DNA of 43,324 bases from Microcaldota archaeon. GTDB lineage: Archaea; Micrarchaeota; Micrarchaeia; Burarchaeales; Fermentimicrarchaeaceae. The notes beneath the pieces are model-generated. The model ran no database searches and was not told the origin of the DNA. It was given only the letters and a program-made list of their open reading frames with translations. The position numbers and the translations under genes are program-made. Shown in pieces: positions 28,481 to 35,573 of this stretch. The stretch is from NCBI GenBank assembly GCA_013425405.1, contig JACCLF010000051.1, forward strand, positions 1 through 43,324, given 5' to 3'. Each line of letters starts with the position of its first letter. The stretch's first letter is position 1.

Positions 28481-28702
28481 ATGGCAGCTATTAGTGTAGG
28501 CAGTGTTTGTATGAAGAACAGGGGGAGAGATGCCGGCAGGAAATGCGTTGTTGTGAACCTTGTTGATGCGAACTATGTTGAAATTCTGAGCGCCGGGAGG
28601 AAGAAGAGGAGGAAATCCAATGTCAGGCATCTGGAGCCTCTTGGCGAGAAAATCGAGCTCAAGGCAAGCGATGAGGAGACGAGAAAACTCATTGAGGGAT
28701 GA
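28481..28702 (+). CDS. rpl14e: 50S ribosomal protein L14e
   Basis: Short 73-residue KOW-like archaeal/eukaryotic protein: VGSVCMKNRGRDAGRKCVVV followed by NYVEILSAGRKKRRKSNVRHLEPL. Slightly shorter than most archaeal L14e. The stop overlaps the Cbf5 start (ATGA), and GAGGTG lies upstream of its start. Confidence 0.93.
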   Translation: MAAISVGSVCMKNRGRDAGRKCVVVNLVDANYVEILSAGRKKRRKSNVRHLEPLGEKIELKASDEETRKLIEG

Positions 28703-29658
28703 ATTTGCAGGAAACACTTGTAAAGGTTGAAGAGGAAAGCGACGAAAGGTACGGGAAACGCCCCCAAGAAAGGAGCGTTGAGGAGCTTATGGAGTATGGA
28801 ATTGTGCTCGCGGACAAGCCGCAAGGCCCTTCAAGCCATGAGGTGACTTCCTGGGTGAGGAAGATGCTCAATGCATCCAAAGCTGGACATTCCGGAACGC
28901 TTGACCCCAATGTCAGCGGAGTTCTTCCAGTTGGGCTGAACAGGGCAACAAGGGCAATGGGCCTCATGCTGAAAAGCTCCAAGGAATATGTGGGGATAAT
29001 CAAGTTCCACTGCGATGTGAGCCAGGATAAGGTTAACAGCATTTTCAAAAAATTCAGCGGTGAAGTTGAGCAGATGCCGCCAGTGAAATCCGCCGTGAGG
29101 AGGGTTTTGAGGAAGAGAAAGGTTTATTACCTTGAACCTCTAGAATTTAATGGAAGAGAAGTCCTCTTTAGAGTCGGATGCGAGGCGGGAACCTATATCA
29201 GAAAGCTCTGCTTTGATATGGGAAAGGAATTAGGATGCGGAGCTAATATGCTCGAACTGAGGAGGACGAAAGTTGGAGGGCTTGAGGAGAGCCGAATTTC
29301 AACTCTACAGGATGTGAAGGATGCCTTCTGGCTCTGGAAGGAGAAGGGAAATGAAAAGGAGATGAGAAGGGTCATTCTTCCAATTGAGGATGGGCTGGGT
29401 TTGGGAAGAATCTGGCTGAGGGATTCCGCCATTGAGGCGGTATGCTCGGGGGCAGTCCTTGCAGCACCGGGAATTGCGAAGCTTGAGGATGGAATTGCAG
29501 CCGGTGATAACGTCGCGTTAATGAGCCTTAAGGGGGAGCTCGTTGCATTTTCAGCTGCACAGGCGAGCTCTCACGAAATGCTCGCGATGAAGAATGGAGT
29601 TGCAGCAAAAACAATAAGGGTGATGATGAAGAAGGGTACATATCCAAAATGCTGGTGA
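28699..29658 (+). CDS. cbf5: tRNA/rRNA pseudouridine synthase Cbf5 (TruB family)
   Basis: Pseudouridine synthase that acts with H/ACA guide RNAs on rRNA and can modify U55 in the tRNA T loop. The 319-residue protein contains KAGHSGTLDPNVSGVLPVG with the catalytic Asp at residue 69, the QMPPVKSAVRR segment, and a PUA domain at about residues 230-316. The N-terminus is somewhat shorter than many archaeal Cbf5 proteins. The last gene before the tRNA-Ser(GGA); the T-loop intron in the nearby tRNA-Leu interrupts the very loop in which U55 lies. Confidence 0.94.
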   Translation: MNLQETLVKVEEESDERYGKRPQERSVEELMEYGIVLADKPQGPSSHEVTSWVRKMLNASKAGHSGTLDPNVSGVLPVGLNRATRAMGLMLKSSKEYVGIIKFHCDVSQDKVNSIFKKFSGEVEQMPPVKSAVRRVLRKRKVYYLEPLEFNGREVLFRVGCEAGTYIRKLCFDMGKELGCGANMLELRRTKVGGLEESRISTLQDVKDAFWLWKEKGNEKEMRRVILPIEDGLGLGRIWLRDSAIEAVCSGAVLAAPGIAKLEDGIAAGDNVALMSLKGELVAFSAAQASSHEMLAMKNGVAAKTIRVMMKKGTYPKCW

Positions 29659-29664
29659 TGAGAT

Positions 29665-29764
29665 GCCGGGGTGACGGAATCTGGTCAACGTGTACGCCTG
29701 GAATAATCTCCCGGCAAGCGTATGGCCTTTGCGGGCCTTATGGGTTCAAATCCCATCCCCGGCG
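29665..29764 (+). tRNA. tRNA-Ser(GGA) with a 13-nt intron at the canonical 37/38 site
   Basis: Acceptor GCCGGGG/CCCCGGC with discriminator G, T arm ATGGG-TTCAAAT-CCCAT, and a long variable arm GGCC/GGCC. The anticodon stem TACGC/GCGTA is perfect but encloses 20 bases. Removing 29704-29716 leaves loop CTGGAAA with anticodon GGA and a mature length of 87. It lies six bases after the cbf5 stop and 20 bases before S13, within the ribosomal-protein transcription unit. Confidence 0.95.
29704..29716 (+). other. tRNA intron (13 nt), anticodon loop 37/38
   Basis: Exon CTGG pairs with intron CCGG (one G-U) directly on top of the anticodon stem. The flanking bulges are AAT (5') and CAA (3'), each cut after its second base in the canonical bulge-helix-bulge manner. 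The inner helix is replaced by a 6-base loop, making a bulge-helix-loop. A one-base shift of the junction would give the same mature tRNA. Confidence 0.88.
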
Positions 29765-29784
29765 TTATCAAAAAGAGTGATGGT

Positions 29785-30396
29785 ATGGCAAAGAAAACTG
29801 AAAAAGCAGTGGAGAGCAAAGCTGAAGCAGCTAGCTCAGAGAAGGAGATAAAGGGAATTGTCAGAATTGCTGGCAAGGATATAAAGGGCGAGATGAAGCT
29901 GCGCAGGGCTCTCATGCAGGTCAAGGGCATAGGCGTGACGCTGAGCTCCGCCTTGACGAAAATTATTTCATCTGAACTCAAGATTCCAAAGGATGTTATG
30001 ATTGGGGAGCTGAGCGATGACCAGCTTGACAATCTTGCTGAGATAATAGGCAACCCATTCAAGCATGGCATACCTGAAAGGATGCTGAACAGGCAGAGAG
30101 ATATCGATACGAGCCAGAGCATTCATCTCATAGGAACCGATCTTATATTCAGGACGAAGCAGGATATAACGAATGCAAAGGACATGAATACATGGAAGGG
30201 ATACAGGCACGCCTACGGGCAGAAAGTGAGAGGGCAGAGGACAAGGACAACCGGCAGGACGGGCATGACTGTGGGTGTGCTGAGAAAGGCAATGCTTGCA
30301 AAGGCGGCAGCGGCAAAGGCGACTGGAGCAGCCGGAACTGCTGCAACTCCCGCAGTTGAGGAGAAGAAGCCCGCTGAAGAGAAGAAGAAGGAGTGA
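29785..30396 (+). CDS. rps13: 30S ribosomal protein S13
   Basis: Head protein contacting P-site tRNA, 203 residues. The start is ATG 29785 (MAKKTEKAVESK), preceded by AAAAGAGTGATGGT; the open frame continues upstream into the tRNA and is not coding there. The core includes RIAGKDIKGEMKLRRALMQVKGIGV and GQRTRTTGRTGMTVGV. The C-terminus carries an Ala/Lys/Glu-rich low-complexity tail of about 35 residues. Confidence 0.95.
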   Translation: MAKKTEKAVESKAEAASSEKEIKGIVRIAGKDIKGEMKLRRALMQVKGIGVTLSSALTKIISSELKIPKDVMIGELSDDQLDNLAEIIGNPFKHGIPERMLNRQRDIDTSQSIHLIGTDLIFRTKQDITNAKDMNTWKGYRHAYGQKVRGQRTRTTGRTGMTVGVLRKAMLAKAAAAKATGAAGTAATPAVEEKKPAEEKKKE

Positions 30397-30402
30397 TAAG
30401 CT

Positions 30403-30963
30403 ATGGGAGACCCTAAAAAACTTAAGAGAAAATATGAATCTCCAAAAAAGATTTGGGACCGCACTAGAATTGAGGAGGAGCAGAAACTTCTTGAGGAATT
30501 CGGGCTGAAGAACATGCATGAGCTGAGAGTTATGCAGATGGAGCTGAAGAAAATAAGAAGGGAAGCGAGGAGGCTTCTCTCAATGGGTGAAAAGGGTAGG
30601 AAGCTTGGCAAGCCCCTGCTGGAGAAGGTTGTGAGGCTGGGCATAGCGAAGCCAGATACTTCGCTTGAGGACTTGCTGTCGCTTACAATAATGGACGTGC
30701 TTGACAGGAGGCTTGAGACCAGGGTGTTCAAGAAAGGCCTAGTAAGGTCAATTGAGCAGGGCAGGCAGCTAATAGTGCACGGGCACATAGCAATAGAAGG
30801 CAGGAAAATATCCGCGCCAAGCTACCTTGTGCCTGTTGATGAGGAGGATAGGATAGGTTACTACAAGAATGTTAATTTCATTCCAATTGTCGTAGGCAAA
30901 GCGAAGGAGAGCAAGGAGGGTGAGAAAGTTGGCGGAGGAGAAGGAAGCAGAAAAGAAGAGTGA
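30403..30963 (+). CDS. rps4: 30S ribosomal protein S4
   Basis: Early-assembly small-subunit protein, 186 residues. The S4 RNA-binding domain reads [33 protein letters not shown] near the middle. The C-terminus is a Lys/Glu/Gly-rich tail that overlaps the S11 coding region. The start is preceded by GAGTGATAAGCT. Confidence 0.95.
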   Translation: MGDPKKLKRKYESPKKIWDRTRIEEEQKLLEEFGLKNMHELRVMQMELKKIRREARRLLSMGEKGRKLGKPLLEKVVRLGIAKPDTSLEDLLSLTIMDVLDRRLETRVFKKGLVRSIEQGRQLIVHGHIAIEGRKISAPSYLVPVDEEDRIGYYKNVNFIPIVVGKAKESKEGEKVGGGEGSRKEE

Positions 30964-31393
30964 AGCACCAAGCGCACCTGAGGAAGAAAAGATTATCAGG
31001 AGAAGAAGGGATGAGAGATGGGGAGTTGCAAATGTATACTCATCCAAGAATGACACGATAATAACGATAACAGATATAAGTGGCGCCGAGACCGTGGCTG
31101 TTGGAAGCGGCGGGATGATTGTGAAGGCTGACAGGGAAGAAGGATCTCCCTACGCAGCAATGCAGGCTGCTTTCAAGGCTGCCAGCAAGGCAAAGGAGAG
31201 GGGCATAACGGCAGTTCACATAAAGATACGCGCACCCGGAGGGCACGGCAATAAGACGCCGGGTCCTGGTGCTCAGGCGGTTGTGAGGGCGCTTGCAAGG
31301 TCCGGCCTTAGGATAGGCAGAATAGAGGATGTGACACCAATCCCCACAGATACAACTAAGAGGCCTGGTGGGAGAAGGGGGAGAAGGGTATAA
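30929..31393 (+). CDS. rps11: 30S ribosomal protein S11
   Basis: Platform protein near the E site. The core ([70 protein letters not shown]) is standard. No ATG is available near the expected start. TTG at 30929 follows GGAGGGTGAGAAAG and gives 154 residues; GTG at 30920 would give 157. Either way the gene overlaps the S4 tail by 35 to 44 bases in another frame. Confidence 0.94.
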   Translation: MAEEKEAEKKSEAPSAPEEEKIIRRRRDERWGVANVYSSKNDTIITITDISGAETVAVGSGGMIVKADREEGSPYAAMQAAFKAASKAKERGITAVHIKIRAPGGHGNKTPGPGAQAVVRALARSGLRIGRIEDVTPIPTDTTKRPGGRRGRRV

Positions 31394-31403
31394 GGTGGTT
31401 GTC

Positions 31404-31982
31404 TTGAAAATTGAGGTATTGCATTCGAAAGGAAATGAAATGGAGTTCGTTCTGAAGGACGCTACAGTAGCGTTCGCCAATGCCATAAGGAGGATGGGCA
31501 TGTCACAGGTGCCAGTGTTCGCCATAGACAGCGTGACGTTCTATGAGAACAACTCCGCTGTGTTCGATGAGTACATAGCGAACAGGCTCGGCCTGATTCC
31601 GCTGACAAGCGAGGGCGCGCACAAGGCTGATGAGGAGGTGCTGCTGTCCCTGGGGGCAGAAGGTCCTAAGATGGTGCACTCAAAGGAGCTCAAGAGTTCC
31701 ACTCCGAAAGTGAAGTGCGTTTACGACAACATACCGATAATAAAGCTCGGCGAGGACAGGGGGATAAGGCTGGAGGCAAAGGCCAAGATTGGAAGGGGCA
31801 CGGAGCATGCAAAATTCCAGGCAGGAATAATATCATACGGCTATGAGTCGAATGGCAAGAAGAACTTCAAATTCATGGTTGAATCATTCGGGCAGGTCAG
31901 CCCAAAAACAATGCTACTGAAGGCGGCAGAGGGATTGAAGGAGAAATGTGATGAGTTAAACTCGCAGCTAAAGGATGTATAG
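31404..31982 (+). CDS. rpoD: DNA-directed RNA polymerase subunit D
   Basis: Homologue of bacterial alpha and eukaryotic Rpb3, the RNAP assembly platform with subunit L. The 192-residue protein has the DATVAFANAIRRMGMSQVPVFAIDSV dimerisation signature near residue 20. No ferredoxin-like Cys cluster is present, so this is the short form without the iron-sulfur domain. The likely start is TTG 31404 with GGTGGTTGTC upstream; the open frame upstream overlaps S11. The stop lies one base before the tRNA-Leu acceptor stem. Confidence 0.94.
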   Translation: MKIEVLHSKGNEMEFVLKDATVAFANAIRRMGMSQVPVFAIDSVTFYENNSAVFDEYIANRLGLIPLTSEGAHKADEEVLLSLGAEGPKMVHSKELKSSTPKVKCVYDNIPIIKLGEDRGIRLEAKAKIGRGTEHAKFQAGIISYGYESNGKKNFKFMVESFGQVSPKTMLLKAAEGLKEKCDELNSQLKDV

Positions 31983-31983
31983 C

Positions 31984-32089
31984 GCGGGGGTGGCAGAGTC
32001 AGGTCAAATGCGCAGGACTGAGGCTCCTGTGCCTTTAGTGGCTGCGTGGGTTCAAACCGAAAGGTTGCCCAAAAATCCCATCCCCCGCA
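31984..32089 (+). tRNA. tRNA-Leu(GAG) with a 19-nt intron in the T loop
   Basis: Acceptor GCGGGGG/CCCCCGC with discriminator A. The anticodon arm CAGGA-CTGAGGC-TCCTG gives GAG. The variable arm GCC/GGC is class II. The T stem GTGGG/CCCAT is separated by 26 bases instead of 7. Deleting 32054-32072 restores TTCAAAT and a mature length of 87. The gene starts one base after the rpoD stop and ends 14 bases before L18e, a position where leucine tRNA genes also occur in other euryarchaeal operons as far as I recall. Confidence 0.95.
32054..32072 (+). other. Non-canonical tRNA intron (19 nt) in the T loop of tRNA-Leu
   Basis: Exon GGGT pairs with intron GCCC (4 bp, one G-U). A 3-base bulge TCA lies on the 5' side and AAA on the 3' side, and the intron core is AACC-GAAA-GGTT with a GNRA loop. 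Cutting after the second base of each bulge joins TTC to AAAT exactly (position 56/57). A run of A's allows the junction to slide up to 59/60 without changing the product. The outer helix is weak. Confidence 0.85.
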
Positions 32090-32103
32090 TTTTTGGTGAT
32101 TGG

Positions 32104-32463
32104 ATGAAAAGAGGTCCGGAAAGCAAGAGAACATTGGAACTTGTGAACCTCCTGAGAAAGAAGGCTGTGGAGGAGAAGGTTGGAATATGGAAGAGGGCTG
32201 CAGAGAAGCTCTCGCGCAGCGCAAGGAGGATGGCAGAGGTAAACCTCTACTGCATAGACAGGTACAGCAAGGAAGGCGATACCGTTCTTGTTCCGGGCAA
32301 GGTGCTGTCAACAGGAGTTCTGAGCCATAAGGTCACGGTTGCAGCTCACAAGTTTTCTGCAAGCGCTGCGGATAAAATAAGGAAGGCTGGCGGAGAATGT
32401 TTGAGCATATATGAGATTGTGAAGGATAATCCGAAAGGAAAGGGAATCATTTTGATGGAGTGA
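32104..32463 (+). CDS. rpl18e: 50S ribosomal protein L18e
   Basis: Archaeal/eukaryotic protein of the L15 fold, 119 residues, MKRGPESKRTLELVNLLRKKA... with VLVPGKVLSTGVLSHKVTVAAHKFSASAADKI. The start at ATG 32104 follows GGTGATTGG; the open frame upstream runs through the tRNA and is not coding. Overlaps the L13 upstream codon by four bases. Confidence 0.94.
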   Translation: MKRGPESKRTLELVNLLRKKAVEEKVGIWKRAAEKLSRSARRMAEVNLYCIDRYSKEGDTVLVPGKVLSTGVLSHKVTVAAHKFSASAADKIRKAGGECLSIYEIVKDNPKGKGIILME

Positions 32464-32468
32464 GTAGA

Positions 32469-32900
32469 ATGAAAGTCATAGATGGAACGAATCTTGTGAT
32501 GGGAAGGCTTGCGGCAAAGGCTGCCAAGTATCTCCTTAGCGGCGAGGAGGTTGTCATCCTGAATGCAGAGAGAATAGTCATAGTCGGGAGAACCGAGAAC
32601 ATTGTCGGGAAGTACTGGGAGAGGAGGCAGAGGAAGGACAAGGCAAAGCCTGAGAACTCGGCAAAAACTCCCAGGAGGCCGGACATGTTTGTCAAGAGGG
32701 TTATACGGGGGATGCTGCCTTTCAAGAGAAGCAGGGGGAGAAAGGCATTCGAGGGGCTGAGGGTTTATGTTGGAGAGCCTGCGCAGTTCAAGGATACGGC
32801 AAGGGAAGATATGTCGAGGATGAGCTGCCTGAATGTCAAGAGCAGGTATATTGACGTTGGGAAGGTTTGCGAGAGACTGGGGTATAACAAAGGTGTTTAG
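32469..32900 (+). CDS. rpl13: 50S ribosomal protein L13
   Basis: Early-assembly protein, 143 residues: VIDGTNLVMGRLAAKAAKYLLSGEEVVILNAE at the N-terminus and VKRVIRGMLPFKRSRGRKAFEGLRVYVG in the middle. ATG 32469 is preceded by GAGTGAGTAGA. The stop is immediately followed by the S9 ATG. Confidence 0.95.
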   Translation: MKVIDGTNLVMGRLAAKAAKYLLSGEEVVILNAERIVIVGRTENIVGKYWERRQRKDKAKPENSAKTPRRPDMFVKRVIRGMLPFKRSRGRKAFEGLRVYVGEPAQFKDTAREDMSRMSCLNVKSRYIDVGKVCERLGYNKGV

Positions 32901-33356
32901 ATGGCAAAAGCTAAGAGCGCTAAGAAGAAGGTTGTTCCGAAAGCAAAGCCTAAGAAGCCCAAGGTAGTTGTGACAAGGGGAAAAAGGAAGGAGAGCATCG
33001 CAAGGGCATATGTCCGGGAGGGAAAAGGAGTAGTGAGGATAAACAGCTTCTCCCTTGACGGCATGCCGACGGGCTACCTCAAGAGCATAATTATGGAGCC
33101 GCTTGTCATGGCAGGCGAAAAGGCGAAGAACCTTGACATAAGAGTAGTTGTGAAAGGTGGCGGAGTGATGGGTCAGGCCGAAGCTGTGAGGACGGCAATT
33201 GCGAGGGGAGTTGTTGAATTCGCCGGAGATGAGGAGCTCAGAAAGAGCATAACCGGCAGGGATAGGTTCATGCTTCTGGAAGATTCAAGGAGAGTTGAGC
33301 CGAAGAAGTATAAAGGGCCGAAAGCAAGAGCCAGATTCCAGAAGTCGTACAGGTGA
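32901..33356 (+). CDS. rps9: 30S ribosomal protein S9
   Basis: Protein whose C-terminal tail touches P-site tRNA, 151 residues. The N-terminus is a Lys/Ala/Pro-rich extension of about 25 residues before the conserved [14 protein letters not shown]. The tail ends [17 protein letters not shown], with the terminal Arg that contacts the tRNA anticodon stem. Confidence 0.96.
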   Translation: MAKAKSAKKKVVPKAKPKKPKVVVTRGKRKESIARAYVREGKGVVRINSFSLDGMPTGYLKSIIMEPLVMAGEKAKNLDIRVVVKGGGVMGQAEAVRTAIARGVVEFAGDEELRKSITGRDRFMLLEDSRRVEPKKYKGPKARARFQKSYR

Positions 33357-33360
33357 TACT

Positions 33361-33558
33361 ATGATGATTCCGATAAGGTGTTTCACTTGCGGGGGCGTAA
33401 TAGCCCACAAGTACGAGGAGTACACCAAGAGGGTGAAGGAGGGAGAAAGCCCTGAAAAAGTTCTGGACAAGCTTGGGGTGAAAAGGTATTGCTGCAGGAG
33501 AATGTTTCTGGGCCATGTGAACTTCATAGATGAAATAATAAAATATGGGAGGCATTAG
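33361..33558 (+). CDS. rpoN: DNA-directed RNA polymerase subunit N (Rpb10 homologue)
   Basis: Small zinc-binding RNAP subunit, 65 residues. Starts [17 protein letters not shown] with the CxxC pair, followed by [13 protein letters not shown] with the CCR motif that completes the zinc site. The start at 33361 follows GGTGATACT. The tRNA-Pro acceptor stem begins 8 bases after the stop. RpoK and enolase, which often follow in other archaea, are absent here. Confidence 0.95.
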   Translation: MMIPIRCFTCGGVIAHKYEEYTKRVKEGESPEKVLDKLGVKRYCCRRMFLGHVNFIDEIIKYGRH

Positions 33559-33599
33559 ACTTGTAGGGGCCGTGTGCTAGCCTGGCATGCTTCCGGCTT

Positions 33600-33621
33600 C
33601 AGAGCAAAACTCTGCCGGAAT
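33600..33621 (+). other. tRNA-Pro intron 1 (22 nt) in the anticodon loop, site 33/34 or 34/35
   Basis: Contains an inner hairpin AGAG-CAAAA-CTCT followed by GCCGGAA, which can pair with the 5' anticodon strand TTCCGGC in the precursor. A TTC bulge lies on the 5' side, and cutting it after TT and the 3' side after AAT gives the loop TTGGGGT. The site is not the usual 37/38. The pairing helix is longer than 4 bp, so the exact junction is uncertain by one base. Confidence 0.75.
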
Positions 33622-33640
33622 GGGGTGCCGGCGACCCGAG

Positions 33641-33673
33641 GAGCTTCCTGAGTAACATCAGGTTGAATGGGAA
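33641..33673 (+). other. tRNA-Pro intron 2 (33 nt) between T stem and T loop (site 53/54)
   Basis: Separates the perfect T-stem strand CCGAG from TTCAAAT-CTCGG. Exon CCCG can pair with intron TGGG (4 bp), followed by a 3-base AAT bulge whose cut after AA releases TTCAAAT. The 5' bulge is larger (AGGAGC) and the intron core forms TTCCTGA/TCAG-GTT-GAA pairing. This is a relaxed bulge-helix-bulge; the mature tRNA shape is the stronger evidence. Confidence 0.75.
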
Positions 33674-33713
33674 TTCAAATCTCGGCGGCCCCATTTTGTT
33701 AAGGGGGGTTTGT

Positions 33714-34331
33714 ATGAGTGAACTTTTGATTCAGCAGGAAAAGTACCTTGAGGCGGGCATACACATAGGTACGAAGATAAAAACGCCCGATATGAACCAG
33801 TTCATATACAAGGCAAGGCAGGACAGGCTGTATGTGCTGGACTTGAAGAAAGTGGATGAGAGGATAAGGGTTGCTGCAAAGTTCATTTCTCACTACAAGC
33901 CCGAGGAAGTTCTCATTGTGGCCTCAAGGCTGTATGCGGGCAGCTCCGCGAAGAAGTTCTGCGAGGCTGTCGGGTGCAGGGTTGTTGAGGGCAGGTTCGT
34001 CCCTGGAATGCTGACAAACCCGGCCAGGGAGGATTTCTCGGAGCCCAGGCTGCTTTTCGTATCAGACCCCAAGAATGAGAGGCAGGCAATAAAGGAGGCA
34101 AACGCCATGGGCATACCGATAATTGCGTTATGCGACACGGATAACTCCACAAAGTTTGTTGACTGGATTATTCCGTGCAACAACAAGGGCAGAAAATCCC
34201 TGGCGCTCATCTTCTATCTTCTTGCTAGAGAGATAGCGAGGGCGAAGGGAGAAATTCCAGAAGGAGAGGAGTTCAAGCTCAAGCCAGAGGACTTTGAAGG
34301 GATGAGCGAGGAGGAAGAAATCTCAGCTTGA
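33714..34331 (+). CDS. rps2: 30S ribosomal protein S2
   Basis: Head/platform protein of the archaeal/eukaryotic (SA) type, 205 residues. Segments: YLEAGIHIGTKIKTPDMNQFIYKARQDRLYVLD, VASRLYAGSSAKKFCEAVG, GRFVPGMLTNPAREDFSEPRLL (in pieces), and IALCDTDNSTKFVDWIIPCNNKG. The start at ATG 33714 follows GGGGGGTTTGT. It ends the superoperon and overlaps the convergent lipoprotein gene by nine bases. Confidence 0.96.
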   Translation: MSELLIQQEKYLEAGIHIGTKIKTPDMNQFIYKARQDRLYVLDLKKVDERIRVAAKFISHYKPEEVLIVASRLYAGSSAKKFCEAVGCRVVEGRFVPGMLTNPAREDFSEPRLLFVSDPKNERQAIKEANAMGIPIIALCDTDNSTKFVDWIIPCNNKGRKSLALIFYLLAREIARAKGEIPEGEEFKLKPEDFEGMSEEEEISA

Positions 34332-35573
34332 GCCCTCGATGCATTTGCTCTTTACGAACGGGTCAGCTATGTTTTGGCACAGCGTAGAGTTCTTGCTGCT
34401 TATAGCAATCTTCTGGTAGCATTCATCCTTCCAGTTTGTGTAGTTTATGTCTGCGCACATGGAAGGGGCAAAGCTCTGGCCGTATATTACTGAAGAGTAG
34501 CATGTGTTCCTCCTGTAGTTATTCTGCATAGGAGAGCAGTAAGACGGATTGCTGCTGGTCTTTGCAACAGTGAGATAGCAGAGATCTCCTTTCATCGAAT
34601 CTGTTATTTTGCCGCAGGGTGATGGGTCAGAAGTGGCATTGGCAACCTTCATGTAGCAGTCCTCCCGGTCATTTATGCATTCGTAGCAAATCATGCGGGA
34701 GCATATTGATGCATCCTTGCTTTTCATTGCTATGTCGGTAAAGCAGGCGTCCTGGTAGAGGTGGGTGCTTATGTTCAGGCATAGGTTTGGCGCGGTGTGC
34801 TCACTTGCGAAGACCTTAAAGCAGGAATCCTTCTGGAGATAGTCGGAAAGCTCGTTGCAACGAGCGTAGTCCCCTGTCAGTCTAGTTATGCATAGGTAGC
34901 GCGTATAGCTGAATGATATGTTTTCGCATAGGGAGGAATTAGAGGTCAGGTTTGCGAAATATTGGAAGCAGCTGTCTCTACCCCCAGAGCTTGAGAGCAA
35001 GCCGCATATCTTGTAATTGCTCTTGGCCTTTGCAAAATCGAAGTAGCAGTCATCCCAAAAAGAGTGATTTGTTATCTCATTGCATATCGAGTAGTTGTTC
35101 TTGCTCTTAGCCATGCACAGATTATAATCATAATTGGCAGACATGCCCTCGCAGAGCACGCTCTCGTCGCCAAGCTCTAGACGGCACTTCTTTCTCAGAG
35201 AGTCATTCTCGATTTTGTTGCATGTCATAATGCCGGCCATCGGTGCGATTGTGTGGTAACAGTCATCCCTCGTGTAGCCGTTCGCTATTCTCGCGCACAG
35301 GGCGGGATCTGTCAGGTTCACTGCGAACCTCAGGTTGCAGTTGTCCCTCAGCACGTCAGAGAATATGAATGAGCATGCGATGAGGTTGTTTTTTTCTATC
35401 GCATCATTGTAGTAGCATCTATCCCCATCATCTCGGTTGACAATCTGCGAGCACTGCAACTCAACTACTGGCGGTGGATTGACCGTTTCATTCTTCTGCT
35501 CTGGCGGATTGTAGGAAACACATCCAAGGAGCAGCAATAATAACAGTATGGATAGGGCAATATTAAATCTCAT
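34323..35573 (-). CDS. Lipoprotein with 15 tandem C-x11-C repeats
   Basis: Secreted, membrane-anchored protein of 416 residues. The N-terminus is MRFNIALSILLLLLLLGCVS, a signal peptide with a lipobox and a lipidation Cys at about residue 18. From residue 40 to the end there are about 15 units, each mostly 26 residues long (23-29). In 14 of 15 units two cysteines are spaced exactly 12 positions apart; unit 11 has 16 and extra Cys. Consensus: C-x2-(I/L/M)-...-(R/K)-D-x-C-Y-x3-A. The regular Cys pairs suggest disulfide-stapled helical hairpins forming a solenoid outside the cell. Several N-x-S/T sequons are present. I do not recognise a named family. A TATA-like CTTAATAAATAG about 28 bases upstream predicts a near-leaderless mRNA. 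Confidence 0.85.
   Translation of the reverse strand: MRFNIALSILLLLLLLGCVSYNPPEQKNETVNPPPVVELQCSQIVNRDDGDRCYYNDAIEKNNLIACSFIFSDVLRDNCNLRFAVNLTDPALCARIANGYTRDDCYHTIAPMAGIMTCNKIENDSLRKKCRLELGDESVLCEGMSANYDYNLCMAKSKNNYSICNEITNHSFWDDCYFDFAKAKSNYKICGLLSSSGGRDSCFQYFANLTSNSSLCENISFSYTRYLCITRLTGDYARCNELSDYLQKDSCFKVFASEHTAPNLCLNISTHLYQDACFTDIAMKSKDASICSRMICYECINDREDCYMKVANATSDPSPCGKITDSMKGDLCYLTVAKTSSNPSYCSPMQNNYRRNTCYSSVIYGQSFAPSMCADINYTNWKDECYQKIAISSKNSTLCQNIADPFVKSKCIEGSS

Larger units (their letters stand above)
33566..33693 (+). tRNA. tRNA-Pro(GGG) interrupted by two introns
   Basis: Acceptor GGGGCCG/CGGCCCC, discriminator A. The D arm TGCTAGCCTGGCATGC resembles other archaeal tRNA-Pro. Removing 33600-33621 (22 nt) and 33641-33673 (33 nt) gives anticodon arm CCGGC-TTGGGGT-GCCGG, variable loop CGAC, T arm CCGAG-TTCAAAT-CTCGG and a mature length of 73. 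The anticodon is GGG, or CGG if the first junction shifts by one base; both read proline. Reading the gene without introns would suggest a Leu CAG anticodon, but the short variable loop rules that out. It lies between rpoN and S2. Confidence 0.88.

Noticed and set aside
33566-33693. Reading the proline tRNA as a tRNA-Leu with anticodon CAG
   Set aside because: An intron at 37/38 would give CAG, but after removing the T-arm insert the variable loop is only four bases, so it is not a class II leucine tRNA.
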